From Acidimicrobiales bacterium (GTDB taxonomy: Bacteria; Actinomycetota; Acidimicrobiia; Acidimicrobiales; JAKAVM01): a stretch of DNA of 46,745 nt. Location: assembly GCA_027452005.1 (NCBI GenBank), contig DAIDHF010000017.1, positions 10,450 through 57,194 of the forward strand. Direction: 5' to 3'. Each line of letters opens with the position of its first letter. Positions within the stretch are counted from its first letter, which is position 1. Below the pieces are notes generated by a model. That model was not told where the DNA came from. It was given only the letters and a program-made list of their open reading frames with translations, and made no database searches. Shown piece by piece: positions 17,200 through 27,188 of the stretch. A program made the position numbers and the translations under genes.

Positions 17200-17862
17200 C
17201 TAAACCCCGACCAAGAGTTGCTGGACTACCTCTTCGGATTCATCAGATACGAGTACGAGGACTTCATTTCCGGCCTGAAGGAGGGTGTCAGACTGAGGAA
17301 CTACCACGTGGGCGTCGCGAATTACTGCCACGACACTGGTGTCACGTGGTAGCTTCAACTCCTCGATGGTTTTTCCGACAGCTGGGGAAGTGTCTGCCAG
17401 GGTGACCTCTACGAGCCTGGCATCACTGCCCTCGAACTGGAGTAACCTAACAATAGCTCCGACCGATACGGCCTCTTCAACTAGGGCAGAAAGGAGGTGG
17501 GGGGCTGACACGGCAATGTCGACTCCCCAGGCCTCGTTGAACAGCCACCGGTTCTTTGGGTAGTTAACCCGGGCCACGACCCGGGGAACCGCGAACTCCT
17601 GCTTGGCCAGAAACGAGATAACCAGGTTGTCCTCGTCGTCCCCGGTCGCCGCAACCACTACGTCGGCCGTGTCCATACCAGCAAGATAGAGCGTGCTAAC
17701 TTCACACGCATCGCCCACCTGAACTTGGATTCCCAGTTCAGGGTCGATCTTGTCCACCACGGCCTGGTCGGCTTCCAGTACCAGGACGTCATGTTTAGCA
17801 GCAGTAAGGTCTAGTGCAATAAAGGTTCCAACATTTCCTGCCCCGGCGATAATCACTTTCAC
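17200..17862 (-). CDS. ceoC: TrkA-type K+ channel/transporter regulatory protein (CeoC-like)
   Basis: A 220-residue protein with an N-terminal Rossmann RCK-N domain (MKVIIAGAGNVGTFIALDL, GxGxxG, acidic residue in VLEAD) and a C-terminal RCK-C domain (LVEVTLADTSPAVGKTIEELKLP ... VVVPQSDTLLQAGNEVLVLV). Such subunits bind NAD(H), ATP/ADP or c-di-AMP and gate membrane K+ transporters from the cytoplasm. It overlaps the upstream trkA-like gene by 4 bases and is divergent from an APC permease, the same set as ceoB-ceoC and Rv2690c in M. tuberculosis. Confidence 0.88.
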   Translation of the reverse strand: MKVIIAGAGNVGTFIALDLTAAKHDVLVLEADQAVVDKIDPELGIQVQVGDACEVSTLYLAGMDTADVVVAATGDDEDNLVISFLAKQEFAVPRVVARVNYPKNRWLFNEAWGVDIAVSAPHLLSALVEEAVSVGAIVRLLQFEGSDARLVEVTLADTSPAVGKTIEELKLPRDTSVVAVIRDAHVVVPQSDTLLQAGNEVLVLVSDESEEVVQQLLVGV

Positions 17863-18548
17863 TTGTTTACACTCGGACCCTTGAAACTAGTAACCGAGGG
17901 ACACTCCGATATCATCTTGTCGAGTTGGTCTAAGTACTTGGAGGGGATGACCACGTGCAGGATGTCCCCTTCTTGACCCACCAACGACGGGGTATAGAGT
18001 CTCGGGATCCCGGCCCGCGAGAGAGAGGCAATCCGCGAGAACTGATTCTCTTCAAGTACCCCGTAACTCTTGCCAGCCCATATCGATGGCATAGTTCTTT
18101 CGACCAAACAAAGCTGTCCACTTGGATCAACCCACTCAATCCCTGGAAGGTCTGGGAGTAGACGCCTTAGTACCTGGTCGGTCGTCCAGGTTACCGTGGC
18201 CACGGTGGGGATTCCCAAGCGTTGGTATATGGCGGCTCGACGGGGGTCATATATTCGAGCCACCACAGAGGGTATCGAGTAATTTTCCCGGGCAATCCGG
18301 GCGGTAAGGATATTGGAGTTGTCTCCGCTGGTCACGGCGGCCAGGGCGCTCGCCGAGGTAATCCCGGCCTCCTCTAGGTGGTCTCGGTCGAACCCGAATC
18401 CCACGATCTTCCTTCCCGACCAAGAGTCAGGGAGGCGCTTGAACGACTTGGCGTTCTTGTCGATGATCGCGACGCTATGACCCTTGTCTTCCAGGGAAAC
18501 CGCCAACTCCGATCCGACTCGGCCACATCCGACTACGACTACATGCAT
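17859..18548 (-). CDS. ceoB: TrkA-type K+ transport regulatory protein (CeoB-like)
   Basis: A 229-residue RCK protein: N-terminal NAD-binding motif MHVVVVGCGRVGSELAVSLEDKGHSVAIIDK (GxGxxG) and a C-terminal RCK-C-like half (WAGKSYGVLEE ... EGDILHVVIPSKYLDQLDKMI). It is translated with ceoC through a 4-base overlap, so the two may form a hetero-oligomeric gating ring. Its ATG lies 65-89 bases from the divergent APC permease start, so one spacer probably controls both. K+ as the substrate is inferred from the family. Confidence 0.88.
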   Translation of the reverse strand: MHVVVVGCGRVGSELAVSLEDKGHSVAIIDKNAKSFKRLPDSWSGRKIVGFGFDRDHLEEAGITSASALAAVTSGDNSNILTARIARENYSIPSVVARIYDPRRAAIYQRLGIPTVATVTWTTDQVLRRLLPDLPGIEWVDPSGQLCLVERTMPSIWAGKSYGVLEENQFSRIASLSRAGIPRLYTPSLVGQEGDILHVVIPSKYLDQLDKMISECPSVTSFKGPSVNK

Positions 18549-18637
18549 CTGTTATATGCAACACCTAAAGCACAAAATATACAAGCAGTTTACAATATTT
18601 CTGGTCTTGTGACTTGTTCACGGGTAGGATTGCCCGG

Positions 18638-21025
18638 GTGACCAGTCAGAATGACAAGGGCTCAACTAAGGGTCAACCCTTCGTTGACCTGCCAGAACGC
18701 TTTAGCTACAAGTTTAAGAACTTTTTTTTAGGCAAGCCATTTACTAGCGACACCTTGTCACACCAGAAGATACCCAAGTCGATCGCCGCCGGGGTATTGT
18801 CGCCGGACTGCATCTCCTCAACCGCATATGGAACCGAGGAGATGCTCAACATCTTGATCCCAGCCGTCGGGGTAGCGGCCTTTACCTTGGTCCTCCCGGT
18901 GACATTCGCAATCCTCGGAATCCTGTTTTTTGTGACTCTAAGTTACCGAGAGGTAGTCAAGGTATACACGAAGGCCGGAGGGGCATACGTCGTGTCACGA
19001 GACAACTTTGGTCCAAACGTGGCTCAGGTTGCAGGGGTGGCCCTGATCATCGACTACACGTTAACCGTGGCCGTACAAATTGCCGCCGGGACCGACGCCT
19101 TAACATCAGCATTTCCGAGTCTTAGCAAGTACACGCTCGTGATATCGGTGGCCGTTTTACTTTTCATGTGTTACATAAACCTGCGAGGAATTCGCGAGGC
19201 TGGCAAGACGTTTGCGTTCCCGACCTACTTTTTTATCTTCTCTCTGGGAATGGTCGTTGTAACTGGCCTCATAAAGGGCTTTTTGGGGGAGCTACATCCC
19301 CACTCAATTCATGTGGCGGGAGCCATTGCAATTGGAAAGCCCGGAAACGGGTTTTTGCTGGGAGCCTCGGTATTTATTATGCTCCGTGCTCTGGCAAACG
19401 GAGGATCGTCTCTAACTGGCCTTGAGGCCGTGTCCAACGGGATCTCGGTGTTCAAGACCCCGGTGGTGAGGAATGCTCGCCTGGTACTCGCATTTATAGC
19501 TATATCATTGGCATTCTTGGTGTTTGGGGTTTCTATGGTTGCCCACTGGACCCATCCGGTTCCATTCCCCAGCGGGTCCCCCTCTGTAGTCTCCCAAGAG
19601 GTGGCTTTTATTTTTGGTTCCCACGGTTATGGGAAGGTGTTGTTCTATATTGTCCAGTTCGCCACCATGCTCGTGCTCTATACGGGTGGCAACACGTCGT
19701 TCAACGGATTCCCTTATCTGGCCAGTTTCGTGGCAGAAGACTCGTTTTTACCCAAGTGGCTTACCAGGCGAGGCCACCGCTTGGTCTTCTCGTCAGGAAT
19801 CTTGACCCTGACTACTGTCGGCTTTGTCCTGTTGGTTGCCACGAACTCAAACATCAACTCTTTGGTGGCCATGTACGCAATAGGGGTGTTCACTGGATTT
19901 ACCATGGCCGGGGCTGGGATGGTCAAGTATCACTTCAGGGTCAAGGAGAAGAACTGGCGTCTACGGGTGGCCATCAACGGAAGTGCCTCGGTTCTATCGG
20001 GAATCGTCGTGGTCGTGTTTGCGGTGACCAAGTTTACCCAAGGGGCCTTCTACGTGGTGATAGTCGCCCCGATTCTCGTGTACGCGTTTATCAGGTTTCA
20101 TCGTCAATATGAGATTGAGGCAGAAGAACTAGAGTCAGGTGCGCCGCGATTAGCTGAGGTTCCAGTTCTCTTGCGACACGTGGTCGTGGTCTTTGTCGAC
20201 CAACTCGACCTGGCAACCCTTCGAGCCCTGCGTTACGGGAGGGCTCTAAATCCAGACGAGCTACATGCCGTCAACTTTGCCATTGATGAACAAAAATCAG
20301 ACTACCTCTCACAGTCCTGGCAGAAACTGGCCATGTCAAAGATCCCCCTGGAGATCCTGGAGTGTCCGGACCGGCGCATTGTAAGATCTGCCCTGGAGTA
20401 CTGTGCTCAGGCCACCCAGGACGGAAAGACCCAGTTGAGTATCCTGCTTCCCAGGCGCTTCTACGATCGAATCTGGAGTCGCCTATTACACGATCGCACA
20501 GCAGACGCAATTGCCCAGGGGATATCACTACTGCCCAACGTTAACGCCACGATCATCCCATTCCACCTGGGAGGTAGAGCGGTTATTGTTGAGGGACTTC
20601 CAAGCACCGGCGACAGTCCGGAACCCCCAGGTCGTGACCACGAAGCCGACTCCCTGCCACTTAGATCATCTAGCTCCCAGTCCAGGTCAGCCATGCCAGC
20701 CCAGCTAACCAAAGCCGAGGTCCTAGCCGGGATACCAACCGTTGATGGATCTAAGTCCATTGGGGACGTCAAGTACCGTCAGATGGTGGAGGTATGTGGT
20801 CGTGTAAAATCAGTCAGGATTCAACCATACTCTGGAGTTCCAAACTTAGAGTGCCTACTGGTTGACAAGACCGGATCGCTTCCAGTTATCTTTCTTGGTC
20901 GCAGAGAGGTCGCCGGAATAGCCCCCGGGGCCAAGTTGGTGGTCAGGGGAAGGGTCTGTGATCATCACGGGCAATTAGCCATATTGAACCCCGACTATGA
21001 GTTTCTTGCAGCCACGCCCTCTTGA
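18638..21025 (+). CDS. APC-family permease with C-terminal OB-fold domain
   Basis: About 795 residues. Residues 30-480 are an APC-superfamily transporter with about 12 membrane helices (start GKPFTSDTLSHQKIPKSIAAGVLSPDCISSTAYGTEEMLNIL), the type of actinobacterial permease linked to ceoB/ceoC and related to KUP/KimA-like K+ importers. A cytosolic region follows (about 500-640), then a low-complexity linker, and finally about 80 residues (GDVKYRQMVEVCGRVKSV ... VVRGRVCDHHGQLAILNPDYEFL) that read as an OB-fold nucleic-acid-binding-type domain. In M. tuberculosis an OB-fold protein (Rv2694c) is a separate gene in this neighbourhood, so this looks like a fusion. GTG 18638 is preferred; TTG 18614 in the same frame is possible. 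Confidence 0.85.
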   Translation: MTSQNDKGSTKGQPFVDLPERFSYKFKNFFLGKPFTSDTLSHQKIPKSIAAGVLSPDCISSTAYGTEEMLNILIPAVGVAAFTLVLPVTFAILGILFFVTLSYREVVKVYTKAGGAYVVSRDNFGPNVAQVAGVALIIDYTLTVAVQIAAGTDALTSAFPSLSKYTLVISVAVLLFMCYINLRGIREAGKTFAFPTYFFIFSLGMVVVTGLIKGFLGELHPHSIHVAGAIAIGKPGNGFLLGASVFIMLRALANGGSSLTGLEAVSNGISVFKTPVVRNARLVLAFIAISLAFLVFGVSMVAHWTHPVPFPSGSPSVVSQEVAFIFGSHGYGKVLFYIVQFATMLVLYTGGNTSFNGFPYLASFVAEDSFLPKWLTRRGHRLVFSSGILTLTTVGFVLLVATNSNINSLVAMYAIGVFTGFTMAGAGMVKYHFRVKEKNWRLRVAINGSASVLSGIVVVVFAVTKFTQGAFYVVIVAPILVYAFIRFHRQYEIEAEELESGAPRLAEVPVLLRHVVVVFVDQLDLATLRALRYGRALNPDELHAVNFAIDEQKSDYLSQSWQKLAMSKIPLEILECPDRRIVRSALEYCAQATQDGKTQLSILLPRRFYDRIWSRLLHDRTADAIAQGISLLPNVNATIIPFHLGGRAVIVEGLPSTGDSPEPPGRDHEADSLPLRSSSSQSRSAMPAQLTKAEVLAGIPTVDGSKSIGDVKYRQMVEVCGRVKSVRIQPYSGVPNLECLLVDKTGSLPVIFLGRREVAGIAPGAKLVVRGRVCDHHGQLAILNPDYEFLAATPS

Positions 21026-21173
21026 CAGTTGAAGGTCGAGCGGAAAAACCCTACCCCAAGGAAACCTGCTAGCGAACTATATATTAAGGTATTCACTTAG
21101 TGACCGGTATAGTCCCGCTAACATTTTCAAGCGCCACGGTTAGGTACTTGAAAAATCACCCATCCAAGTAGTA

Positions 21174-21190
21174 CTGCCATATATTGGCAG
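21174..21190. repeat. Perfect inverted repeat upstream of the H+-pyrophosphatase
   Basis: CTGCCA-TATAT-TGGCAG has perfect 6-base arms. It lies in the roughly 290-base spacer between the permease stop and the pyrophosphatase start and may be an operator or leader hairpin. The rest of the spacer shows no gene and no riboswitch I can recognise. Confidence 0.4.
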
Positions 21191-21316
21191 GTGGATTAGC
21201 AAAAATCTAAAAAGGTTGCTTTGATAGGTGACGTCCAAATCAAAGTGCCGAGTCAGGTTCGGGCTCGATTGTGGGAAGTTCGTAGCATTGAGTTATACGG
21301 GAAGGAAATAAAACAT

Positions 21317-23695
21317 ATGATAAACCTGCTCGCCAGCGAGGGAGGCTATCAGGCCTTTCATTTGGGAGCCGGGGAGCGAGATTGGTTGGTTTTCGCTCTA
21401 GCTACTGGCCTAGTCGCACTAGTAACTGGATTTATCCTAATGCGAGGTGTATTGGCAGCTGATCAGGGTACACCGAAGATGAAGGAGATCGCCCAGGCTA
21501 TCCAAGAGGGTGCCAAGGCGTTTCTGTCTCGACAGTTCAGGACGATTTTAATCATAGTGGTTCCTTTGGCCGTGTTGATTTTCTTTACCGCGACCAAGGT
21601 GGTCCGGCTTGACGCGGCCGGGCATCCGGTGTTGGACGCGGCCGGGCACCCAATCGTGGCTCTTAGCTTTGGGATGGCCGGGATATATCGGGTTATCTGT
21701 TTCCTGGCCGGGGCCACGTGCTCTGGACTGACCGGGTTTATCGGGATGAGCCTGGCTGTGCGAGGAAACGTCCGAACGGCTGCCGCGGCTAGAAGTGGGA
21801 AGATGGCCGGAGCTCTCAGGGTGGCATTTAGAACCGGGGCAATTACAGGGATGCTCTGTGTTGGACTGGGTTTGCTCGGGGCAACAACTATCGTGTTTGT
21901 TTTCCAGAACGAGGCGACGGCTGTTCTCGTCGGGTTTGGTTTTGGGGCCTCGCTTTTAGCTCTGTTCATGAGGGTCGGAGGAGGTATCTTTACCAAGGCC
22001 GCAGACGTGGGTGCTGACCTGGTCGGCAAGGTTGAGGCCGGGATTCCCGAAGATGATCCCAGAAATGCAGCCACGATCGCCGACAACGTGGGCGACAACG
22101 TGGGCGACTGTGCCGGGATGGCAGCTGACTTGTTTGAGTCTTATGTAATCACCATTATTGCCGCGATCATTCTGGGCTTCTCAGCCTTTCATTCACTGGG
22201 TGGGCGGTTCTCTCAAGATGCCTCTAAGGCTGTAGTATTTCCTTTGATCATCCCAGGGTTCGGAATCCTGGCGTCGGTAATCGGGGTTTATGCTGTGAGG
22301 GCTAGGTCTCGTGATCGCAACGCTATGGCCCCGATCAATCGGGGGTTTTGGGCGGCAGCCGCCCTGACTACCCTGGGGGCCGGGTTGGTGTCTGGGATGT
22401 ACCTGCACTACATGAAGGCGTTCTATGCAGTTCTAACTGGAACCATTTTGGCACTTGTGGCATCCCTTATCACCGAGCACTTTACCTCTACTGAACGGGC
22501 CCCTGTACGCGAGATTGCTGAGTCGGCCAGAACTGGACCTGCGACATTGACCCTAGCCGGGATTTCGGTGGGGCTGGAGTCGTCGGTCTGGGCCATTATC
22601 GCAATTGCAATTGCAATTGCCGTCTCGGTCGGTCTGGCCGGGGGAAACATTGAACTCACCTTATACCTGGTCTCGTTGACCGGGATTGGTCTTTTGTCCA
22701 CCGCCGGCATGGTTGTTTCCGAGGACAGTTTTGGACCTGTGTCAGACAACGCGGCTGGGATTGCTGAGATGGCCGGGGAGTTAGAGGGTGAGCCAGCCAA
22801 GATCATGGTCTCTCTGGACGCGGTTGGCAATACGACCAAGGCAATAACGAAGGGGATAGCAATCGGGTCGGCGGTGATCGCCTCGGTGAGCCTGTTTGCG
22901 TCCTTTATCGAGACTATAGGATCTCAGCTCAACATCAAGGGTATTGGGTCGGCCATCTTCAAGAGTTCGCTGACCCAGATAAATGTGGCTAACCCGACAA
23001 CCTTTATCGGGATGTTGATCGGGGGCTCGATAGCCTTTATCTTCTCAGCCCTGGCAATTCGAGCAGTGGGTCGGTCGGCGGGAACCGTCGTTCAAGAAGT
23101 CCGCCGCCAATTCAGGGAACACCCCGGGATCATGGACGGCAAGGAGAAGCCTGAGTACGGGCGGGTGATCGGGATCTGTACGGCGGCCGCTCAGCGAGAG
23201 CTGGCCACACCAGCACTACTGGCAATCTTGTCACCGGTGATCGTGGGCTTTGGAATCAACTACCTGGCCCTGGGGGCATTTTTGGCTGCGGCGATCTTAA
23301 CCGGTCAGCTAATGGCAAACTTCCTGTCCAACTCAGGGGGTGCCTGGGACAACGCTAAGAAGTATATTGAAGATGGTAACGAGGGAGGCAAGGGGTCTGA
23401 CGCCCACAAGGCCGCAGTTATTGGTGATACCGTGGGTGACCCGTTCAAGGACACCGCCGGACCAGCCTTGAACCCGTTGATAAAGGTAATGAACTTGGTG
23501 TCCCTCTTGATCCTACCCGCCGTGATCACCTACCGGCATGACCCGGGAGTTAGGTATTCAATTGCTGGGGTTGGACTGGCGATATTACTAGTTGCAATTG
23601 GGATCTCCAAGAGGAAGGTTGACTCGATGGCCAACGACGCACCTGGAGGAGGATCAGATAGAGGTCCAGCTAGTCCGGTCCTGGAAAACGCCTAG
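21317..23695 (+). CDS. hppA: K+-independent proton-translocating membrane pyrophosphatase
   Basis: About 792 residues with some 16 membrane helices; hydrolyses cytoplasmic pyrophosphate to pump H+. The substrate-binding motif [12 protein letters not shown] lies near residue 230, followed by [31 protein letters not shown] and, near the end, the second acidic motif ([27 protein letters not shown]). Cation class is readable: G-N-T-T-K508-A-I-T511 has the Lys/Thr pair of K+-independent H+-pumps where K+-dependent enzymes have Ala/Gly. An extracytoplasmic loop contains an immediate repeat, [19 protein letters not shown] 21317 was chosen (AAGGA upstream, normal family N-terminus); TTG 21221 would add 32 atypical residues. 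Confidence 0.95.
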   Translation: MINLLASEGGYQAFHLGAGERDWLVFALATGLVALVTGFILMRGVLAADQGTPKMKEIAQAIQEGAKAFLSRQFRTILIIVVPLAVLIFFTATKVVRLDAAGHPVLDAAGHPIVALSFGMAGIYRVICFLAGATCSGLTGFIGMSLAVRGNVRTAAAARSGKMAGALRVAFRTGAITGMLCVGLGLLGATTIVFVFQNEATAVLVGFGFGASLLALFMRVGGGIFTKAADVGADLVGKVEAGIPEDDPRNAATIADNVGDNVGDCAGMAADLFESYVITIIAAIILGFSAFHSLGGRFSQDASKAVVFPLIIPGFGILASVIGVYAVRARSRDRNAMAPINRGFWAAAALTTLGAGLVSGMYLHYMKAFYAVLTGTILALVASLITEHFTSTERAPVREIAESARTGPATLTLAGISVGLESSVWAIIAIAIAIAVSVGLAGGNIELTLYLVSLTGIGLLSTAGMVVSEDSFGPVSDNAAGIAEMAGELEGEPAKIMVSLDAVGNTTKAITKGIAIGSAVIASVSLFASFIETIGSQLNIKGIGSAIFKSSLTQINVANPTTFIGMLIGGSIAFIFSALAIRAVGRSAGTVVQEVRRQFREHPGIMDGKEKPEYGRVIGICTAAAQRELATPALLAILSPVIVGFGINYLALGAFLAAAILTGQLMANFLSNSGGAWDNAKKYIEDGNEGGKGSDAHKAAVIGDTVGDPFKDTAGPALNPLIKVMNLVSLLILPAVITYRHDPGVRYSIAGVGLAILLVAIGISKRKVDSMANDAPGGGSDRGPASPVLENA

Positions 23696-23741
23696 TTCCT
23701 GACCATTTGTACTATCAGCAGGCCGAGGTCACTTTCGGGAT

Positions 23742-26510
23742 ATGTCTAAGCCACTAGTCATCGTGGAGTCCCCGGCGAAGGCTCGAACTATCTCGAGCTT
23801 TCTTGGGGCAGACTTTACAGTCGAGTCGTCAATTGGACACATCCGTGACCTGCCCCGCAGTTCATCGGAAGTTCCCGCCAGCCTCAAGTCTCAAGATTGG
23901 GCGCGCCTTGGAGTGAATGTTGACGACGGGTTCAAGCCCTTATATGTGGTGGCAAGTGAGAAAAAGCAACAGGTCGCCAAGCTAAAGAAGCTCCTCACTG
24001 AGGCCTCAGAACTCTTTCTGGCCACAGACGAAGACCGCGAGGGCGAGTCTATCGCGTGGCACCTCATAGACGTGTTGGGTCCCAAGATCCCAGTGAAGCG
24101 CATGGTCTTCCACGAGATAACCAAAAAGGCCATAACTGATGCCGTGACCAACTGGCGCGAGTTAGACCGACGTCTGGTTGACGCCCAGGAGGCCCGAAGA
24201 ATCCTAGACCGGCTCTATGGATACGAGGTCTCCCCGGTGCTCTGGCGCAAGGTCATGCCAAAGCTTTCAGCCGGACGAGTTCAAAGCGTGGCTACCCGGA
24301 TGATCGTCGAGCGAGAGAGGGCCAGGATGCGACACAACTCGGCGACCTGGTGGGATGTCAAGGGCGTATTTGAGAACTCAGCCGGGCGGCTTTCGGCCAA
24401 TCTTACCTCTCTAGCCAACCAACGTGTCGCGCAAGGACGAGACTTTGACGAGACCGGGAATCTTCAAAATCCCGACTCGGTGGTCTTGGTGGACGAGTCC
24501 TTGGCCCGTCTACTTGCGAGTTCCTTGGCTGGGACCACCTTCAAGGTATCCTCAGTAGAGGAAAAGCCCTACCGAAGGTCTCCCTATCCACCCTTTGCGA
24601 CGTCAACCTTGCAACAAGAGGCCGGGAGAAAACTAAGGATGTCCTCTGCTAGAACAATGCAGATTGCTCAACGTCTGTATGAGAACGGGTATATAACCTA
24701 CATGAGGACTGACTCAACAACCCTGTCTGAGGGGGCTCTCAATGCAGCCCGGTCTCAAGTCAGAGACCTCTACGGAGAAGAGTATCTGTTTCCGACAGTC
24801 AGGCGACACGACAAGAAGGTAAAAAATGCCCAGGAGGCCCACGAAGCGATTCGACCCGCTGGAGATAGCTTTAGAACCCCAGACGAGGTTGCTGGCCAAC
24901 TAAGTTCTGACGAGGCCCGGCTCTATGATTTGATCTGGAAGAGGACGGTGGCCTCTCAGATGGCAGATGCCACTGGAACCACGGCCCAGGTAAAGCTCAC
25001 GGGGGTCACTCACGCCCCGGGTATCGAGGGACAGGAAGTGGTATTTTCAACCTCTGGAAAGGTAATCACGTTTCCGGGATTTATGAGGGCCTACGTAGAG
25101 GGAGCCGATGACCCTGAAGCCGAGCTAGAAGATCAGGAGGTCCGACTACCCCCTCTGCGGGTTGGTGATAACTTTGACGCTACCAACCTGTCTGCCGAGA
25201 GTCACGAGACCCAACCCCCGGCTCGCTATAGCGAGGCGTCCCTAGTCAAAGCCTTAGAAGAGATGGGAGTGGGTCGCCCGTCAACGTACGCCTCAATCAT
25301 CTCGACTATTCAAGATCGCGGGTACGTACGAAAAAAGGCTAGTGCCCTGGTTCCCACTTTTGTGGCCTTTGCTGTCGTATCGCTATTAGAGCAGTACTTT
25401 TCCAACCTGGTAGATTACAACTTTACGGCCTCCATGGAAGATGACCTTGATGCCATTGCAGGAGGACGAGCCGAGCTAGTTCCCTGGTTGACCAGGTTCT
25501 ATTTTGGATCTGGTGACGATGAATTTCCAGGGCTTAAGCATGATGTTGCCTCTCATCTTGGTGAGATTGACGCCCGGGCGATTAACTCCATCTCCATTGG
25601 CAAGGACGCAGAAGGAAACGAGCTTGTAGTTCGAGTTGGCCGTTATGGACCTTACCTTGAGAGGGGCGAAGAGCGGGTGTCACTTCCTGACGATATATGC
25701 CCTGACGAGGTCACCATAGAAAAGGCCGAAGAACTCTTCAAGGCGTCCGGAGACGAGCGGGTGCTCGGGGTGGACCCTGAAACCTCCCTACAGGTACTCC
25801 TCAAGAACGGCCGGTTTGGGCCCTATGTCGAGTTAGCCCCTGAGTCAAATGGTGATGAAAAGGTGGAGCCAGTCAAACGGGCCTCCCTACTGAAGACCTG
25901 GATGACCTCTAGTGTAACGCTCCAAGACGCTCTTCAGGTTCTGTCCCTCCCCAGGCTCGTTGGACTTGACCCCGACGGAGCGGAGATTTTTGCCCAGAAC
26001 GGTCGATTCGGGCCTTACCTGACCCGAGGTACCGACACTAGAAGCCTGCCCAGTGAAGAGGAGATGTTCACCGTTACTCTGGAACAGGCCCTTGAGTTGT
26101 TCTCTCAGCCAAAGACCCGATCGAGGCGGCCGGCAGCACAACCTTTGAAAGAGCTGGGACCTCATCCCGACAACGCTCGGCCGATGGTCGTAAAGGACGG
26201 CCGGTTTGGGATGTACGTAACTGACGGTGAGATAAATGCCTCTTTGTCAAGGGCTGATTCACTTGAAGATCTAACCCCCGAGCGAGCCGTGGAGTTACTA
26301 GAAGCACGCCGGGCCCGGATTCTCGAAACTGGTGGGACAACCACCAAGCGAGCCGGGACCAGAAAGTCGGTTGCTAAGAAGACCACGGCTAAAAAGAGCA
26401 CGGCCAAAAAGGCGGCCACCAAGAAGTCGGTGGCCAAGAAGGTCACCGCGAAAGTAACTAGGGAGATCGGAGTCGAAGACGACGAGGCCTCGCCACTAGA
26501 GGCCGGGTAG
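23742..26510 (+). CDS. topA: DNA topoisomerase I with Lys-rich tail
   Basis: A 922-residue type IA topoisomerase that relaxes negative supercoils. The Toprim domain opens with K-P-L-V-I-V-E-S-P-A-K and has the acidic TDEDREGESIAWH; the catalytic tyrosine is Tyr320 in Y-I-T-Y-M-R-T-D-S-T. The C-terminal part has four TopoI repeats (GRYGPYLERGEE, GRFGPYVELAPE, GRFGPYLTRGTD, GRFGMYVTDGEI) rather than Cys4 zinc ribbons, and ends in an Ala/Lys-rich basic tail (about 865-905) as in mycobacterial and streptomycete enzymes. tmk and holB follow, as is common in actinobacteria. Confidence 0.97.
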   Translation: MSKPLVIVESPAKARTISSFLGADFTVESSIGHIRDLPRSSSEVPASLKSQDWARLGVNVDDGFKPLYVVASEKKQQVAKLKKLLTEASELFLATDEDREGESIAWHLIDVLGPKIPVKRMVFHEITKKAITDAVTNWRELDRRLVDAQEARRILDRLYGYEVSPVLWRKVMPKLSAGRVQSVATRMIVERERARMRHNSATWWDVKGVFENSAGRLSANLTSLANQRVAQGRDFDETGNLQNPDSVVLVDESLARLLASSLAGTTFKVSSVEEKPYRRSPYPPFATSTLQQEAGRKLRMSSARTMQIAQRLYENGYITYMRTDSTTLSEGALNAARSQVRDLYGEEYLFPTVRRHDKKVKNAQEAHEAIRPAGDSFRTPDEVAGQLSSDEARLYDLIWKRTVASQMADATGTTAQVKLTGVTHAPGIEGQEVVFSTSGKVITFPGFMRAYVEGADDPEAELEDQEVRLPPLRVGDNFDATNLSAESHETQPPARYSEASLVKALEEMGVGRPSTYASIISTIQDRGYVRKKASALVPTFVAFAVVSLLEQYFSNLVDYNFTASMEDDLDAIAGGRAELVPWLTRFYFGSGDDEFPGLKHDVASHLGEIDARAINSISIGKDAEGNELVVRVGRYGPYLERGEERVSLPDDICPDEVTIEKAEELFKASGDERVLGVDPETSLQVLLKNGRFGPYVELAPESNGDEKVEPVKRASLLKTWMTSSVTLQDALQVLSLPRLVGLDPDGAEIFAQNGRFGPYLTRGTDTRSLPSEEEMFTVTLEQALELFSQPKTRSRRPAAQPLKELGPHPDNARPMVVKDGRFGMYVTDGEINASLSRADSLEDLTPERAVELLEARRARILETGGTTTKRAGTRKSVAKKTTAKKSTAKKAATKKSVAKKVTAKVTREIGVEDDEASPLEAG

Positions 26511-26555
26511 ATCGTCGACTTCTTAGTACTGGTCCTGTCAAACTAAGCTGACTTT

Positions 26556-27188
26556 ATGCGGGGAATGTTCTTGGTGATTGACGGGATAGACGGGTCAGGA
26601 AAGTCCACCCAGGCCCGTTTGCTGGCCGACCGTCTCGGGGCCTATTTGACCTTTGAACCGGGTCACAGTGACCTGGGAGAAGGGTTGCGAAGACTCATCT
26701 TAGATACTGATTCATCCAGGTCCAGCATCTCTAGAGTGGCTGAAGCCCTCGTGATGTTTGCAGACCGGGCCCAACACGTCTTTGAGGTAATTGGCCCAAA
26801 GCTAGAGGCGGGCTCTTGGGTAGTCTCTGACCGATTTTCTCCGTCAACCTTTGCTTACCAAGGATTCGGGAGAGGTCTAGAAATGGGCGAACTGGACATG
26901 ATCAACACCTGGGCCTGCCAGGGGATAGTTGCCGACCTGAACATCTTGATTGACATTCCCGTTCAACTAGCCCTGTCTAGACGCCAACTCCGGCGCTCTA
27001 ATGATCCAGACTCGGTTTCCGATAGATTTGAACTCGAGCAGGTTGGATTTCAAGAAAAAGTCCGCGAGGGTTTCTTGTATCAGGCCAAAAACTCACCTCA
27101 GGACTGGATTGTTATAGATGGACAACGGAGCCAGCACGATATTCAAGAAGAGATCTTCTCTAGGGTCTCTGCGAGATTTAACCTGTGA
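26556..27188 (+). CDS. tmk: Thymidylate kinase
   Basis: A 210-residue kinase that phosphorylates dTMP to dTDP. The P-loop G-I-D-G-S-G-K-S-T is at residues about 10-18, the DR motif is SDRFSPSTFAYQGFGRG, and the lid region is RRQLRRSNDPDSVSDRFE. The unusual feature is the start of the P-loop block right after a short M-R-G-M-F; ATG 26556 or ATG 26565 could be used. It overlaps holB by 4 bases (GTGA), so the two are translationally coupled. Confidence 0.95.
   Translation: MRGMFLVIDGIDGSGKSTQARLLADRLGAYLTFEPGHSDLGEGLRRLILDTDSSRSSISRVAEALVMFADRAQHVFEVIGPKLEAGSWVVSDRFSPSTFAYQGFGRGLEMGELDMINTWACQGIVADLNILIDIPVQLALSRRQLRRSNDPDSVSDRFELEQVGFQEKVREGFLYQAKNSPQDWIVIDGQRSQHDIQEEIFSRVSARFNL

Noticed and set aside
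22600-22622. Short CAATTG tandem in the pyrophosphatase gene
   Set aside because: It encodes an A-I-A-I membrane helix stretch; simple coding repeat rather than a regulatory element.
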